In this document: positions 1 to 11,666 of the stretch, one piece after another | How positions within the stretch are numbered: the stretch's first letter is position 1 | Layout of the letters: every line of letters starts with the position of its first letter | Assembly: GCA_963971425.1 (NCBI GenBank) | Contig: OZ020523.1 | Location: forward strand, 23,603,105-23,667,104 | Direction: 5' to 3' | From: Bryoerythrophyllum caledonicum | Lineage: Eukaryota > Streptophyta > Bryopsida > Pottiales > Pottiaceae | Length of the DNA: 64,000 bases | Notes under the pieces: model-generated | What the model was told of the DNA's origin: nothing | The model's database searches: none | The model's input: the letters and a program-made list of their open reading frames with translations, nothing else | Translations under genes and position numbers: made by a program

Positions 1-574
1 TTGTAAAATACGTATTAGCTGAATTTTAGAGCTCAGATAGAATCGCATGGAATGGTGTCTTGGTTGTGAGGAGAAATATTGATTACTGGTTAGGCGCGCT
101 AGAACGGATGAAGCAGAGAAGGTACAAGGCATAAATTCATGTTAATTGAATCTCGCGGCACCAATCTCATGTATCCAATAGAAACAAAGCAGATGTCATC
201 TGTCACGGTTGCACATAGTGACCAGGTCAAGAAGATCCGCCAGCAGCATAGAAATCATGAGTCGAAGGGTGCAGATACAGTTAAGTAAAAACAATATAGG
301 AGTGGAGGTTCTGCAAAGGTACGAAGTAAACTCCCTTGTTCGGTATGGTACTCGTGGGATGCTCATGTAGACTTGGAGACCAGACTGGAGGAAGAATTCA
401 ATAAGCTCAAAAGGATGATTGATAAATTATCATTGCATTGTCCTCGTACAAAAAATGTACTGCGTGCTACAATACCGCGAGTTCTAAGCATGATACAGTC
501 AAGAAGATAAGCATAACATGTGAACGTCGCAAGGCAATGAATCCAATAAAATATGATATATGCCACACTGTAGT
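1..574. other. Window margin, no recognised gene
   Basis: This stretch lies downstream of the methyltransferase gene stop codon. On the plus strand there are two short overlapping open stretches: one from the ATG at 139 to 288, and one from about 291 to 510 whose product is basic and possibly coiled-coil. Neither matches a family I recognise and no clear splice signals link them. The distal end of the methylase/transposase module, if it is a transposon, would be expected here or beyond the window edge. I found no terminal repeat matching the 18.3-19.9 kb side. Confidence 0.3.
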
Positions 575-2819
575 TCAAGGGCTGAGGTTACCATCCATAC
601 CACGACGGTTTTTCAATGATTTCTTAGCCTCCCCTAGCTTGGTCAGCGGCTTCAAGATAGCGTTGTATATGTCATTGTCTTCTTCGATGCCAAAGAAGTG
701 GCGCCCGGAAGCTCGGCACGCCAAAAGAGATGCCCCTGTAGAGGCATTCAAATCGACAACTATGTCTCCTGGCTTTGAACACATGTCAATTAGGATTTGG
801 AAGAAAATATCCGACTTCTCATGTGGTCTACGCCAAGGGTTTCCGCATTTGTCAGTGGATGGTTTTCCCACATAGTTAGTGAGAGTAAGGTACCTCATAG
901 GGTCCTCTGGAGTATTGGCCAACAATGGATCAACGTTCAACTTCAACGGTATTGGCAACCTGTCCCACTGCTTGTCCTTGAGCCGTCCGGTTTTTACTAA
1001 CAATACCGCTGAGAAATTGAATGTCTGAACAAGGCATCATTTTGATAGTTAGTCTTAATTTTGAGCCTATGTGATAACTGTCAAATAAGTATGTAGGATA
1101 GTCAATATATACCTTGCAATAACAAAGTAAAAAATCCTATGATATAAATAAATCCTAGAATGTCCATCCATTGACCATGTTCGGTTGCAAAGCTGTTAGT
1201 TAAAAAAATTATAACCAGAACTTGTTTGAAAACAAACAGGCACCTTGCAGTCATAGCAGTTTCCCTCGACAAGGATTCTAGATAATTGCAGCACATGGGT
1301 GAAGTGATTAACTTACCATCATACCCTCATAGGCTGGGTGCGTTAGGGGCTCGGACTGGTGAACTTGCCATTCACACTTAGTTTTCAGTTTGTATTTTAG
1401 AATCCAGTGCAGAATCTCGTGACTCAATCCCATGGGCATCAATATCAGAATAGCACCATCATCGTGGAGATAATCGTAGGTAAACTCGAACCGTGATGAG
1501 TACCAGTTTTTAAAGGAACCATCCAAAGAGTTCCACGGCGGTATGCGATCTCCAAAACCAGGAACAACCGTTCAAAAGGCTGGTCAATGATAACAAGGTC
1601 CGCTACTGGGAACGTGCCTGCCTTGCCGCGAAGAAAGGTCTCCACGCTTCCTCTTGCCTGTCATTGTTACAAAAATATTAACTCATTAGTAATGGAATTG
1701 ACATGGATTCACTCATTTAAAAAGAAATAGGGATATTGTTAGGAGTGTACCAAGGCAGCAAATTCTTCGAACGTCGTTGCCTCGCTCTCCAAGAAATCAC
1801 CGACAGAGTTGTTAATGACAAGTTTGTGGTATTTCACTCCTTCTTGAGCGCGTTGAAACAGAGAGGTCCGCAAAGTTGACAAGTAGCCACCCCCTATACT
1901 TCTAGTGACATGTGAATGGGATTTGGAAGACCTTGCTTCAGACTGAGCTCCGTCAATATGGACAGTCCGATCAGAGATTCCCCCATCTTTCTTGCCTCTC
2001 TTTGACGAGGCTCCTTGTTCATCTTCTGCACTGGCTGTTCGTTTGTTGCCCTTAGCGGGAAGATCTCTTGAAGTCGCAACAGCATTTGAAGGCCCTCTTG
2101 GACCACCTCTGGACTTGGGCTTTGCGGTCTTTCCGAGCGTGACATCGACATGAGCCCTTTGCTCCACATTATCTTGAGGAGGACCAGATTGGCGCTGGAA
2201 GGATGGCTCCACCGATCGCCTGTTCTCAATTTCATGTGGAGGAGTATCCAGTGGATCAATTTCCACGTACCAGTGGCAAGCCAGTAAGTGCTCTTCACTC
2301 CAATCACTCGATTGCTCAACCGTAAACATAGATTCCTCATTGTTGAGATCAAGCCACGACGCAAAGCAAGGATGTGCCTCAGGCACAAGTCCTTCCGCTT
2401 GTAAAATATTGGTCCAATATCTGCAAGCAAGAAGACTACAATAAGTAGCATGAGCTGAATATTATAGTAAGAAATCAAACTCGCTTGCTATGAATTTTCA
2501 GCATAGATATTTGAAATGGACAGGAACTCACCGGTAGATGAGGCGGTCCATGGCAGGTTCACCATGGGGCTGCTTTGGGCTCCCCCATTCCGCGGACTTT
2601 TGGATCTCCTTGTTGAGAATAGCTCGATTGAATGCATAATCCCATTGCCTCACTCGATTCGAGACAACATAGGCCTCGAACTTTATACTTGGTTTAATAT
2701 CCGTGAGTGCATAATCACTAGCAATAGCCCTGTAGAACTCCATAGAGTTCTCCTTCAGTTGATGCCAAAACACATACAACACGCAATTAAGCAATTATGC
2801 ACTTAGCCAAGTGCACTGG

Positions 2820-3640
2820 TTGCTGGTAGAAAGCTGCAAGTTATTTGCTCATAACTTAAAAAAAATCAAAATTTGGCAATAGTTTGTGGTTTCAAAGACA
2901 TATGTTGTTAGTTCTTTGGTGAAATAGCATATTAATCCAAGTCAATTATTTTCATACATTGTCACACATTTTCGGCCAAGGTACCAAAAACATTTCTACC
3001 TTTCTACAAAAAACTTTGAGATCTTTGTATGATTCACTTTTGATTTTTCCTACGGCATTATGTGATGTAAACCTTCTTATTGACCATTTGGATTCTCATT
3101 TAAAACAATATCAAGTTCACAAAAAAATATAACGTGAATTGAGAATTTTTGAACCTCCACTCATTGCACAATATTTTTGAATATGCTACACTCCTTTTCT
3201 ACCTTTAAAAATTGGTGCATAAGGAACTAACAACGTGCTTAATATATGGTAATTAATTGAGACCTTTTATAGTGCAAAAATTAGACACCAATTGAAGTCA
3301 AACTCAGCTGGTCCAGTATACGCAAGGAAGAAAATGAGCCTTTTCTCTACTTCAAACATTATAATCTTTCAATCCGTGCGGTCAAACTTCATGAAATTTT
3401 GTGAGTATAGTACTTAATAAGTCATAATTGAGATCCTACGGTTAAAACTACCAAAAAACTTCATTTTTTCTTCCTTGCTATTTGCACAAAAACAAGCATT
3501 TTAAACAATTTTTGGTTGAGATATTTTCAACATAATTTATGGACCAACGTACTTTGGGTATCAATAACAAGTGTATCACCAGCACGGTATGATTTCTTGG
3601 GCACCACTACCCGGATATCAATCAGGGTATCAATTTAGGG
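2820..3640 (+). repeat. Copy of dispersed AT-rich repeat family
   Basis: The stretch around 2940-3300 (phrases such as GACCATTTGGAT, CAAACCTCCACTC-like, GAATATGCTACAC and AAAAATTGGTG, in the same order) recurs at 32,150-32,520. Related segments occur at 31,430-31,690 and, on the opposite strand, at 53,080-53,340 and 61,420-61,560. No coding potential is seen. It is probably a non-autonomous transposon or decayed retroelement segment carried inside the 4-kb insertion. Confidence 0.6.
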
Positions 3641-3649
3641 TTTCGGGTT

Positions 3650-5650
3650 AGGGTTTTTGACTTGCGGGTATCAATCCTTTGCAACGTTGGGTAGTCCTAC
3701 GAGGGGTGTGCGCGCGCACACCCCTTGCAGTAGTTGTGAGGGAGGCTGTGATTGTGAGAGCCTAGGGTTTGGTAGAGGGAGACAATGGAGGTGTGGGAGA
3801 GATGGGCTTGTGAGGGCGGGAAGAGACGGGCTATGAGGGTGGAGAGAGAGGAGTTTTGAAGGAGAGGAATGGACGGAGTGTGAGAGAATGTGAAGGTGAG
3901 AGGGAGCTGGGGCGGCGTCTGAGGGTGAGAGGAGAATGTGAGGGGCGGCAGGCGTCCACCGTTTCGAGGCATCCAACAGCAGGGCACGATGAGCATCGCG
4001 CACAGTTGTGAGCAGGGCACGATGAGCATCGCGATGAGATGCGCGATGAGCAGCAGCGATGAGCGCGCGATGAGCATGCGCGATGAGCAGCTCGCACCGA
4101 TCCGAGGAGCTTGCACCGATCCGAGGAGCTTGCACCGATCCGAGGAGCTTGATGACGCAGAGAGTACCATGTGTGGGAAGGGTTCCTCGGGAAGACTCCT
4201 CCGCCGCGAACAGAAGCTGACGACCCATGAAAGGTGCGACCGCACGAGCTGCTCAGTACCCACGGGGGCTGACGATGTCACCTCCGGTTGGTTTGCCTGG
4301 TAGTGTGTGTCATCGACGTCAACTTCTGAGTCGGGCCTCGGGGCAACGCGACCCACTGTCCCGATTGGCGCCTGCCCTCCAAGGCCGTCCTTTTTAAGCC
4401 ATTCCGGGTGCTTTTCCCTGTCCCCGGAGCCGTCAAGATGCAGTTCGATCAACGAGATGCAGATCCCTGTGCATACGGCCTGTCTGCTTTTTTCAACTCA
4501 TGGGACTTTTGTCATTCTCCATCCGACGTGGATCCCACGTGGTAAGGACCTGGATCTGGGCCCCTCGGTGACGGCCCAAGCGTGTCGGCTTCGCCCAAGT
4601 ACATGGGTGCGTGGGCGCTCGTGTGCACGCATGCTGCATGGTTGAGGTGGAGGTCGCCTTTCACGCTCCACCTGCACAAGCGCTGCTACCAGAGTGTCTT
4701 CATAACATTCCGCGAAAGCGAAGCTGGGTTGTCTTTCAGTTGTGGGTTGCCGAGCCCAGTGTCCCGTGTGGTCATGGCTGTTGAAGTCATGCAAACCAAC
4801 CGCAGGAAGACCGACATCACGGAGTGGAGCGCAGGCGCCTTCCTGTCTCGACACACGCCTCTCCTGTCTCGACACACACGCCTCTCCTGTCTCCTTCCTT
4901 TGCTGTAAAGCTGCGCCCCACTCCTCATCGAGATTCCCTCCTTCGCAGAGATCTCCTTGTCTGCAGCTTCTCCTTAAGTCCACATAGATCTCCTTGTCTC
5001 TGTGCGAGCTCCTTAAACGTAGCTTGTCTGTGTCTGCATTGAGCTCCTTCCACGCACCTTGTCCGTGTCTGCAGTGAGCTCCTTCTACGCAGCTTTTCCG
5101 TATCTGCAGCGAGCTCCTTTTCCGTGTCTTTTCCTTGTTTGCAGAGATTCCTTCACGTGGAGGAGTGCCCTCACCTCTCCTTTCCTGAGAAAGTCCAAAC
5201 AGCTGCTCTTTCTTGTGCATGGTGACACGAGATTCCTTCTCCGCAGCTCTTGCTTGTCTGCAGAGAGTCAGTGTCATACTTTGTACTACATTCTCTCGAC
5301 AGGATTCCTTCTCTCCTCGACAGTGTCTCGACAGGAGATTCCTTCTCCGCAGCTCCGGTGCTTCTTCGCTTAAGAGCCCGCACTTCTCCTCTCGCGCGAG
5401 TCCAAACAACTACGAGGATTATCAGCTGCAGAATCCATGTTTATAACGCTTCCATAAATTGTCGTCATAGATCTCGTTCGGATGTGCTGGATGGAGGAAC
5501 ACCAGCATGCGGGGGTGTGCGCGCGCACACCTCTAGACTTTGGAACTCCATGGGATCGTCAAGGATCTCATGTGAACACGACTAGGATTTTTTAGTTTAG
5601 GGTTTGGGTTCCTTGTGGCGGCGGCTAGGGTTTGGATCTGTGGCGGCTAG
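3650..5650. repeat. GC-rich, internally repetitive block with GTGTGCGCGCGCACAC near both ends
   Basis: An exact 16-bp palindrome GTGTGCGCGCGCACAC lies at 3706-3721 and again at 5515-5530. Between them the sequence is far more GC-rich than its surroundings and strongly repetitive: CGATGAGC-type octamers around 3985-4090, a 19-bp unit (ACCGATCCGAGGAGCTTGC-like) three times at about 4085-4150, and a pyrimidine-rich repeat (variants of GATTCCTTCTCCGCAGCTC) from 4840 to 5390. A 30-bp phrase (CAGTGTCATACTYTGTACTA) occurs near 5268 and 5693. Long open frames in several phases here, including one of 303 codons at 5409-4498 on the minus strand, look like by-products of stop-poor repeats. I see no recognised domain. 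Confidence 0.55.
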
Positions 5651-5731
5651 GGTTGGGGTTACTGGGCTGATTTGTGTAGTTGTACCCACAGACTCAGTGT
5701 CATACTCTGTACTACACTCACGGCTCAGTAT

Positions 5732-5944
5732 ACTAAAATTGAGAATTAGTGTAACCTCACTAATTAATTGTAACTACTGAAAGTTTTTACTTTTGATGAA
5801 GGTTTTTACTTTGAGCTCAACTATTGATACTATTCAATGAGGGGAATCATTGTAAACATTGTTGGTAAAAACATTCATCACAAGTAAAAACTTATTAACA
5901 TTTTAGATCATTTACTGTGCTTAACACTAATTCTCAATTTTAGT
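5732..5944. repeat. Foldback (MITE-like) element, 213 bp
   Basis: A perfect 21-bp inverted repeat, ACTAAAATTGAGAATTAGTG plus T, lies at 5732-5752 and in reverse at 5924-5944. Homology continues inward in the two arms (AGTTTTTACTTKTGATGAAK at matching offsets), so about 85 bp of each arm can pair. There is no coding capacity. It is nested inside the 4-kb insertion, and the flanking duplication is unclear. Confidence 0.6.
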
Positions 5945-6064
5945 GTAGTTGATGTCTCCCATTATATGTAAACATTCAACTTGTTTTGAATTTGACAATT
6001 TGAACATATTATTTGGTGCCTTTTTGTGTATTGAGTTGCCTATTTCTGATTCAGCAATAAAACC

Positions 6065-6232
6065 ATGTCCGGGGCCAGCGGGTGGAGAAAGCGCAAGGTA
6101 TTTGGTGTACAGGCTGAAAGCAAGATTGGCATTCTTCAATCGGCAAAGGCTCACATACTACAACATGTTGCAATGCAAACCGAAGCTATTGATGACGACC
6201 GTTTGCAAGCAGCCCTAAATTCTAAGGAGTAG
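6065..6232 (+). CDS. Small ORF or terminal exon, 55 residues, unknown
   Basis: An ATG-to-TAG frame encodes 55 hydrophilic residues (begins MSGASGWRKRKVFGVQ, ends LQAALNSKE). It is preceded by a good splice-acceptor context (TTTCTGATTCAG at 6043-6054), so it may be the last exon of a gene belonging to the inserted 4-kb element. Its base composition is more gene-like than its neighbours. I do not recognise a family and cannot find a convincing upstream exon. Confidence 0.3.
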   Translation: MSGASGWRKRKVFGVQAESKIGILQSAKAHILQHVAMQTEAIDDDRLQAALNSKE

Positions 6233-6809
6233 ATAGTGTGCCTTTATGAGAGTATACTAGTTGTGTATGGTAATTGCTATATAGTGTATGTGTAAGAGTA
6301 GTATATTCTAAGAGTGATGTAAGACGTTATGTCATTAATCCTATAGAGTAAAGGTGTTTTTACTATTGGTGCTAAGTCCATTTGTAAAAGCATCTACATT
6401 TAGTTTCCACCATTGTATGCATTGTGTACTACGTTAGAATATCTTTTAATCAACTGTCAACCCTTGCACAAAGTATATTTTTTTGTGATTACACCTGTTT
6501 GAATACTATAGTCCTTCAAATCTATCTTTGAAATATTGTAAAACTATATTAAATACACATTTATCTAGTATTAACGAGGGGCCACCAAAAATTAGTTGAA
6601 AATGCCAAAAAATTGCTTCCAATATTAACAACCATGATTGTACATAATATTGTTGCAAAAGCTTATTTTTTTTTCTTTGAAAAACATTTTTTTTTCTTCG
6701 AAAAACATTTTTTTCTTCAATTTTTTCACTTTTGCTCGCAATGGCCGCCGTTGTACCTAAGTGCACTTTTATTTGGTGAGTGCAAAATTGCTTGATTGCG
6801 TGTTATACT

Positions 6810-8513
6810 TGTGGAGGTACGTGTTGAAGGTGTTGTCATTGAACAGGGCGAGGGGAAACTTCTTGAGCTTCCTGTTCTCTTTAGAGGAGTTCCAGATTCT
6901 CAGAATTTGCTCCTTTTCCGTCGAGGGTATACAAAAAGAAGCAAGATTCTGTAATTTCTCTGTGGTCATCTCTGGTGTCAAATTCGCAGACCAGTGCTTG
7001 GCAATCTGACAAATAGTATCATAAAAATTGTTAGGGAGAATAGTCATTAAAGATGTATACGTGAGACGTACATCAATTAATCTAATGACAAAGAACCATG
7101 GCTACATTCAATTCGTCCCTGCTCGGCACCGAACGGGTGATCATGCAAACCCACTGAAACCACATCCGCGGCTTAGTACTCAACAAAATACTGTTAGACA
7201 CAAAGTATCTTTCGACCCTTGAGGCCTGGTGGCAAAAGTGCCGTTCGGTGCAGAACACCCCCAGTCACCCTTGCTAGAAGTGGTCCCAGTTCGATGTTGC
7301 TCCCATGTTCGGTACAGAACAGCTGTGGAGACACTGAAGTTTTAATCGATGCCACGAGAATCATGTATTCACACCTCTAGGCCGAGTCATACCCTGATTA
7401 AAGTGCTGCCTTGGATTCTGATGTGTTACAATAGCAAATTCCTGAAGCTCCTCTAGTAACAGACTGTTCCATCACTTCCTGGCAGATGGAAATGATGTTA
7501 CAGATATACTAAAATTCCATGCCTGATAACTGCAGAATTTGCCCACACATCGTTCCTCTACGAATGCATGTGCCAACTCTGATAAATATTCCAGAGTAGC
7601 TGACTAGCTGTATACAAAAGACAACAACATGCCAAAAGGGAGAAACTCTGATACCTCTCAAATACTTCGTCCTCTAAAGGTGGTGAGCAGGCTCCAGGTT
7701 CACACTAGAGTCACTTAGGGAATAAGAAACCTTCAGAGTAAGCCACTAACCTCACAGCTCCGTCAGTTCATTCTTTAACACCCGATTTGAGCGTATACCG
7801 ATCAATACCTGGAGAAATTCAGAGGACTTGCCACACCAGCTCACTTCCAAATACCACTAAGCAAGACCATTTGTCGACCTCTCCTCAGCTCCCTCTCATT
7901 TACGTCAAGATTGAGCTCTCATGCTTTTGAGTTGAAAATAAATAATTTCAACATAGGTCACCACAACAATCTACTCCCAGGGCATGACCATCACTACAAG
8001 TTCACATCCGTCCGATAAAACTACACTCTCTACCAACACCGATGAGCAAGAACAGCACTCGCAAGCCTGAAGCTCTCGCACCAAATTCTAGCACCCTGAT
8101 TGAACCCGAGGTTTTAGAATAAAAAAAATAGACAATGCAAGGCCAACCAAGGGCCGAACAATGCAACCAACATATGAAATTATACTCCTATTGGCACCAG
8201 GTGCACAAACAAATGACTTGCTAGTTGTTGTGCTCAGAGGGGTGTTCGGGACAGAACACCCCTAGTTCGATATCCTGCTATGTCCTCGTTACCATGCAGA
8301 AAGTGGTGTTCGGCACAGAATACCATTAGTGCCATGAACGGCGTGGGGACCCCAGTCGTGGATAAGATAACCTCTTTCAAGCAGATCGAGTTCTAAGATA
8401 CTACGAAGAGAAAATGAATGCCCACAACATGATTACTTAAGTATATAATCTATATGGCGAACTCAGAGTACATTAAGAATATAATATCATGGACTGAAAT
8501 GATAGAACAATAC
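6810..8513. repeat. Intron 6 of the methylase gene with five palindrome copies (exon 7 part at 6810-7005)
   Basis: The 1.5-kb intron between exons 6 and 7 (8513-7006) carries copies of the module's 14-bp palindrome at 7121-7134 (GCTCGGCACCGAAC), 7243-7256 (GTTCGGTGCAGAAC), 7307-7320 (GTTCGGTACAGAAC), 8244-8257 (GTTCGGGACAGAAC) and 8308-8321 (GTTCGGCACAGAAT). Two pairs are exactly 64 bp apart, the same period as in the transposase intron. The rest of the intron has no recognisable content. Confidence 0.7.
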
Positions 8514-10405
8514 CTCGGTGAGGAATGATTTTCCATTTGCAGGATTCGAAATGGACAGGAACTTGGTAAACGCAGCAGACAAGCTCTTTCGCTTTGCTTC
8601 CATTGCGCCATTTATTGCTTGAAGCAAACCATCGGCTGTACGCCTACGTTGCGGTGTGTCTTCTTCATATCTCCTTTGACCTTCATCACCAGCCTCGGTG
8701 ATCTCTTGCTGCAAGACAAATTTGAGACATAGTTAATATACAAGAAATGAAATAAAGATTTTAGAAGTGTACATTGTAGAATGCATTGGATACTGCTTAC
8801 ACTGTGAATTAAGTCGAGGAACCTTGCTCTGGGAATCGGATACCACGGCCTTTTCTCCAAAGGTAACTCCTGTGCCTTGATAGCCGCACTCATCTCATCA
8901 GGAGCAAGTGAATCCCGAAATTGCTCAATAGGCAAAGATCCGAGTTTTTGAATTCGGTGAAGAGTATGGACTTGGTTTTGCTTCACATGCGAGTTTTCAT
9001 TCGATTTGTTGATGTCGTGCATAGCAGTTAGAACATCCGTCACGTCGTCCACTGTTCGGAGCACAATTGATCTCACCCTGAAGTGCCAATCATAATCATT
9101 TTTGTACGATTTCTTTATAAAATCATACCACGCTACCAGACGGTGGTTACCATCCCACACGTAAAAATATTTGTCTGATAGCGATGAAAGCTCCCTGTCA
9201 CGTTTCAAGAACTCCTCAAACTCCAAGTCTCTTTTCCGCCGAAGAGGACTCCATTTTCCTCGATCCTCTGCGGTAACCATCTTCAACTGTCCTTCAAAGT
9301 TTGTTGTTGAAACATAAAAAGCAGCAGCTCCATCGCGGTAGCCATGGACAAACTCTGCCTACATCTTGGTGATATCATTCTCGAGCGCTGGGCGTACCAC
9401 CTGCAACTTCCTCATTCTGCAGAGAGGTATGTCTATGTGAGATTTACCTCCTTCGAACATCTCCAGGCGCTTCAAGATTTGGATAGAGTTCACCCTGGTC
9501 TTTCGATGAGCGACAATGAGCTCATACTCTTGCGCCGAATCCAGTGCTGGTCCAGACATCTCCAATTCTCCTTCAAGAATTCCACCGTCGCCATCGTCCT
9601 CGTTGTGGTTGTGGACTTCAACTCTGTCGGGTGCATCGTCCTCCTCAAATTCGTTGTTTATCATGTCATGGTTGTCGCCATCTCCATCACGGCCACCATC
9701 GCCTTCCATTCCAGAGTTACTGCCGTCATCATCTATCATACCAGAACACGAAGATTAGATAGCTTAAATTAATGAGATATTACTCGTTCGCCATAGACTA
9801 CGGTAGAGGAGCTTTCAATAAAGTAGCCACAGTTGAAGTCAAGTAATGTGCATCGCAGTTGCATGTAAGTCATAATGTACATTGCTTTATTATAATAGTT
9901 ACATTACTATGATCATCAGCTCTCGGACTGTCGTCACCATCATCGTGGTTGGCTTCACTCTCCCCGTCATGACCTATGGGATCTGCACCAACAACTGAAA
10001 GTGAGTATCCTGGAGATAAGACATAGAAGAATGTAAGCATACATTTAAATCCACATTCAAATATAATTACCAATGATCCCTTGTGTTTGCTGCACAGCCT
10101 GAGCATCTTTGTCACCACCGAATAACATGTCTGCTACATCTGAAAACAAAAATCAATACACAATGAGGTGGAAAATAAATTCACAATTGACCACATGCAT
10201 GCGTTCGTCACAGAACACATCATCTTACATTCAGAACAATGCCTTGTGTGTAGACTACTGGAGCGATTCAAGTTGATTGACATACCGATTTCTCCTGGGA
10301 TGAGATCATCACTTCGGTGGAATTCCTCAGCCATTTTTCTTGCCTGTCCCTCTGCGAGCTAATTTGGACTTCCTATCTGTAATTAAAATTCTAGGTCCGT
10401 GAGTC

Positions 10406-11445
10406 GTTCGGCACAGAACATGGTGTGTAAGAAGCTAATGACTACTCACAATTCCCCTAAGTATTGTAAAATCCATAATATTCTCCAAATTTATGAGAAA
10501 AATTGCTTAATTCTTAAGAATCCAAATGAAATTTCCGATTAAATCAATACAAGATACCATGTTCGGTGCAGAACGACAATTCTATTCAAACATTCTTTAA
10601 AATCTAAGGCAGTAAAGCACCAAAGCAAAAACATATGTGTATGCACGTGCTTATCATCTAACTAAGTTAATAACATGAGGTTCCTAGAAATGCTGAATAA
10701 TTTGTCCTATGGACCCCTGTTCGGCACAGAACAACAATTACATATCATATAATACTAACAGTTAATCCACAAAATTTGCCTAGGTTACCCCTGTTCTGCA
10801 CAGAACACCATTAGTCACTAAAGTATAACAATCTCGATCTTCGACATATTCTACCCTGAAAATCTCTAATCGTTGCCGAACAAGTCACGTTTTAAATGAA
10901 CTAAACATTTTGAATCCAAATTCTGGCTTTGGACCCCTGTTCGGCAAGGGTACTAAATGGACTTTATCTAGCTCGGATTTCCCTGTTCGGCACAGAACAG
11001 CCATGCTAATCGAAATTGAAAAACATGCATCTCACTTTATCAAACCAATAGAGTGCCCTGCTTGGCACAGAACTCCAACTTCTAGTAAAATATATCAATC
11101 TTAGGTTTGTTCATTATCTACCAAAAGTACCGTTGTTTAGCACTGAAGATCAACCTCAAGTATTATAAATCACTCTTGACCTCGGATATTGTTAACCCAG
11201 AGTACCTCTGTTCGGCACATAACATCATATAATATCAAAACGTATTAATTTTGTAAACCCATAGTCTACCAAGGAATCCCCTGATCGGCACAAAACATAG
11301 TCTACTCTCAAATAAAAACGAACTTCATTTTGGTCATGCGCTACCAAGGATACCCCTGTTCGGCACAGAACTATCATTCAATCTCAAATCGATCTAACTT
11401 TGTGAACTCATAAGCTAGCCTGTATCCTCCTATTCGGTACAGAAC
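10406..11445. repeat. Degenerate ~75-bp-spaced palindrome array upstream of the methylase gene
   Basis: Copies of GTTCGGCACAGAAC or close variants start at 10406, 10561, 10719, 10793, 10939 (half), 10985, 11060, 11210, 11283, 11358 and 11432, with eroded copies near 10870 and 11132. Intervals are mostly 73-78 bp or twice that, so the array has a clear 75-bp register even though the spacers have diverged. The palindrome is often preceded by CCCCT. The array lies just 5' of the methylase start (10,334, minus strand), so it may be a binding platform for a module protein or a decayed satellite. Its function is not shown by the sequence. Confidence 0.75.
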
Positions 11446-11666
11446 ACCAACTAGGAAAGTCAACAGCACATCCATTGTGTTGGATTACGATCCCAAAAAG
11501 ATTGGCCATAACCTTAACCTTATCAACCTCATTGTCCCAAAACCACATCACCTAAACCGAACTATTCTTGAACAACAGATCTACACAAACGATGAAGTCA
11601 AGAATCCAACCTTGATCTGCTTACAACAATGTGGACATGGAACAAACTGCGCCCCTCAATCTGAAC

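Larger units (their letters stand above)
2778..6804. mobile_element. 4.03-kb TIR element inserted in methyltransferase exon 7
   Basis: The two ends are inverted copies over about 26 bp: AACACGCAATTAAGCAATTA from 2778 and AACACGCAATCAAGCAATTT read inward from 6804. They are flanked by a direct ATAC at 2774-2777 and 6805-6808. Removing the element plus one ATAC joins two exon halves into a single open frame across the junction (codons for HKY then VFWHQ), which is strong evidence that this is an insertion. No transposase is recognisable inside, so it is probably non-autonomous and composite. It contains an AT-rich dispersed repeat, a GC-rich block bounded by 16-bp palindromes, a foldback element and a 55-codon ORF. 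The 4-bp duplication could also be read as TA with slightly longer ends. I cannot assign a superfamily. Confidence 0.75.
575..10334 (-). pseudogene. ParB-like domain + beta-class DNA methyltransferase gene (10 exons, disrupted)
   Basis: Ten exons join in phase with GT-AG introns: 10334-10286, 10139-10071, 10009-9908, 9732-9448, 9354-8801, 8708-8514, 7005-6805 continuing at 2773-2532, 2420-1751, 1657-1317 and 1024-575. The product would be about 1,052 residues. Residues ~230-245 carry a ParB-type DGNHR motif (YFYVWDGNHRLVAW) after an acidic, low-complexity N-terminus. The C-terminal third reads like an amino-methyltransferase in beta order: motif IV (VADLVIIDQPF, ~808-817) precedes RPHEKSD (~966-972) and motif I (KPGDIVVDLNASTGA, ~987-1001). 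This is the CcrM-like N6-adenine/N4-cytosine arrangement. Expected role is SAM-dependent DNA base methylation guided by an N-terminal DNA-binding or nuclease-like domain, which is inference. The copy is broken by a 4.03-kb insertion in exon 7 and by a one-base deficit in exon 9 (341 nt; the first half fits one frame, the second half another). Motif I and IV residues are atypical. Introns rule out bacterial contamination. Confidence 0.75.

Noticed and set aside
3635-3665. Telomere-like TTAGGGTTT runs here and at 5,585-5,660
   Set aside because: Only two or three imperfect units; more likely short AGGGTTT promoter-type motifs or chance.
4498-5409. 303-codon minus-strand ORF
   Set aside because: Lies in a GC-rich repetitive block, low-complexity product rich in Arg/Glu/Ser, several other frames equally open, no splice or domain support.
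575-10334. Methylase gene as bacterial contamination
   Set aside because: At least nine introns with plant-type splice sites join exons in phase, and a plant-style transposon is inserted in one exon.
10406-11445. Evenly spaced palindromes as a CRISPR array
   Set aside because: The setting is a plant nuclear genome with spliced genes, the repeats are short and degenerate, spacers look decayed rather than unique inserts, and there are no cas genes.
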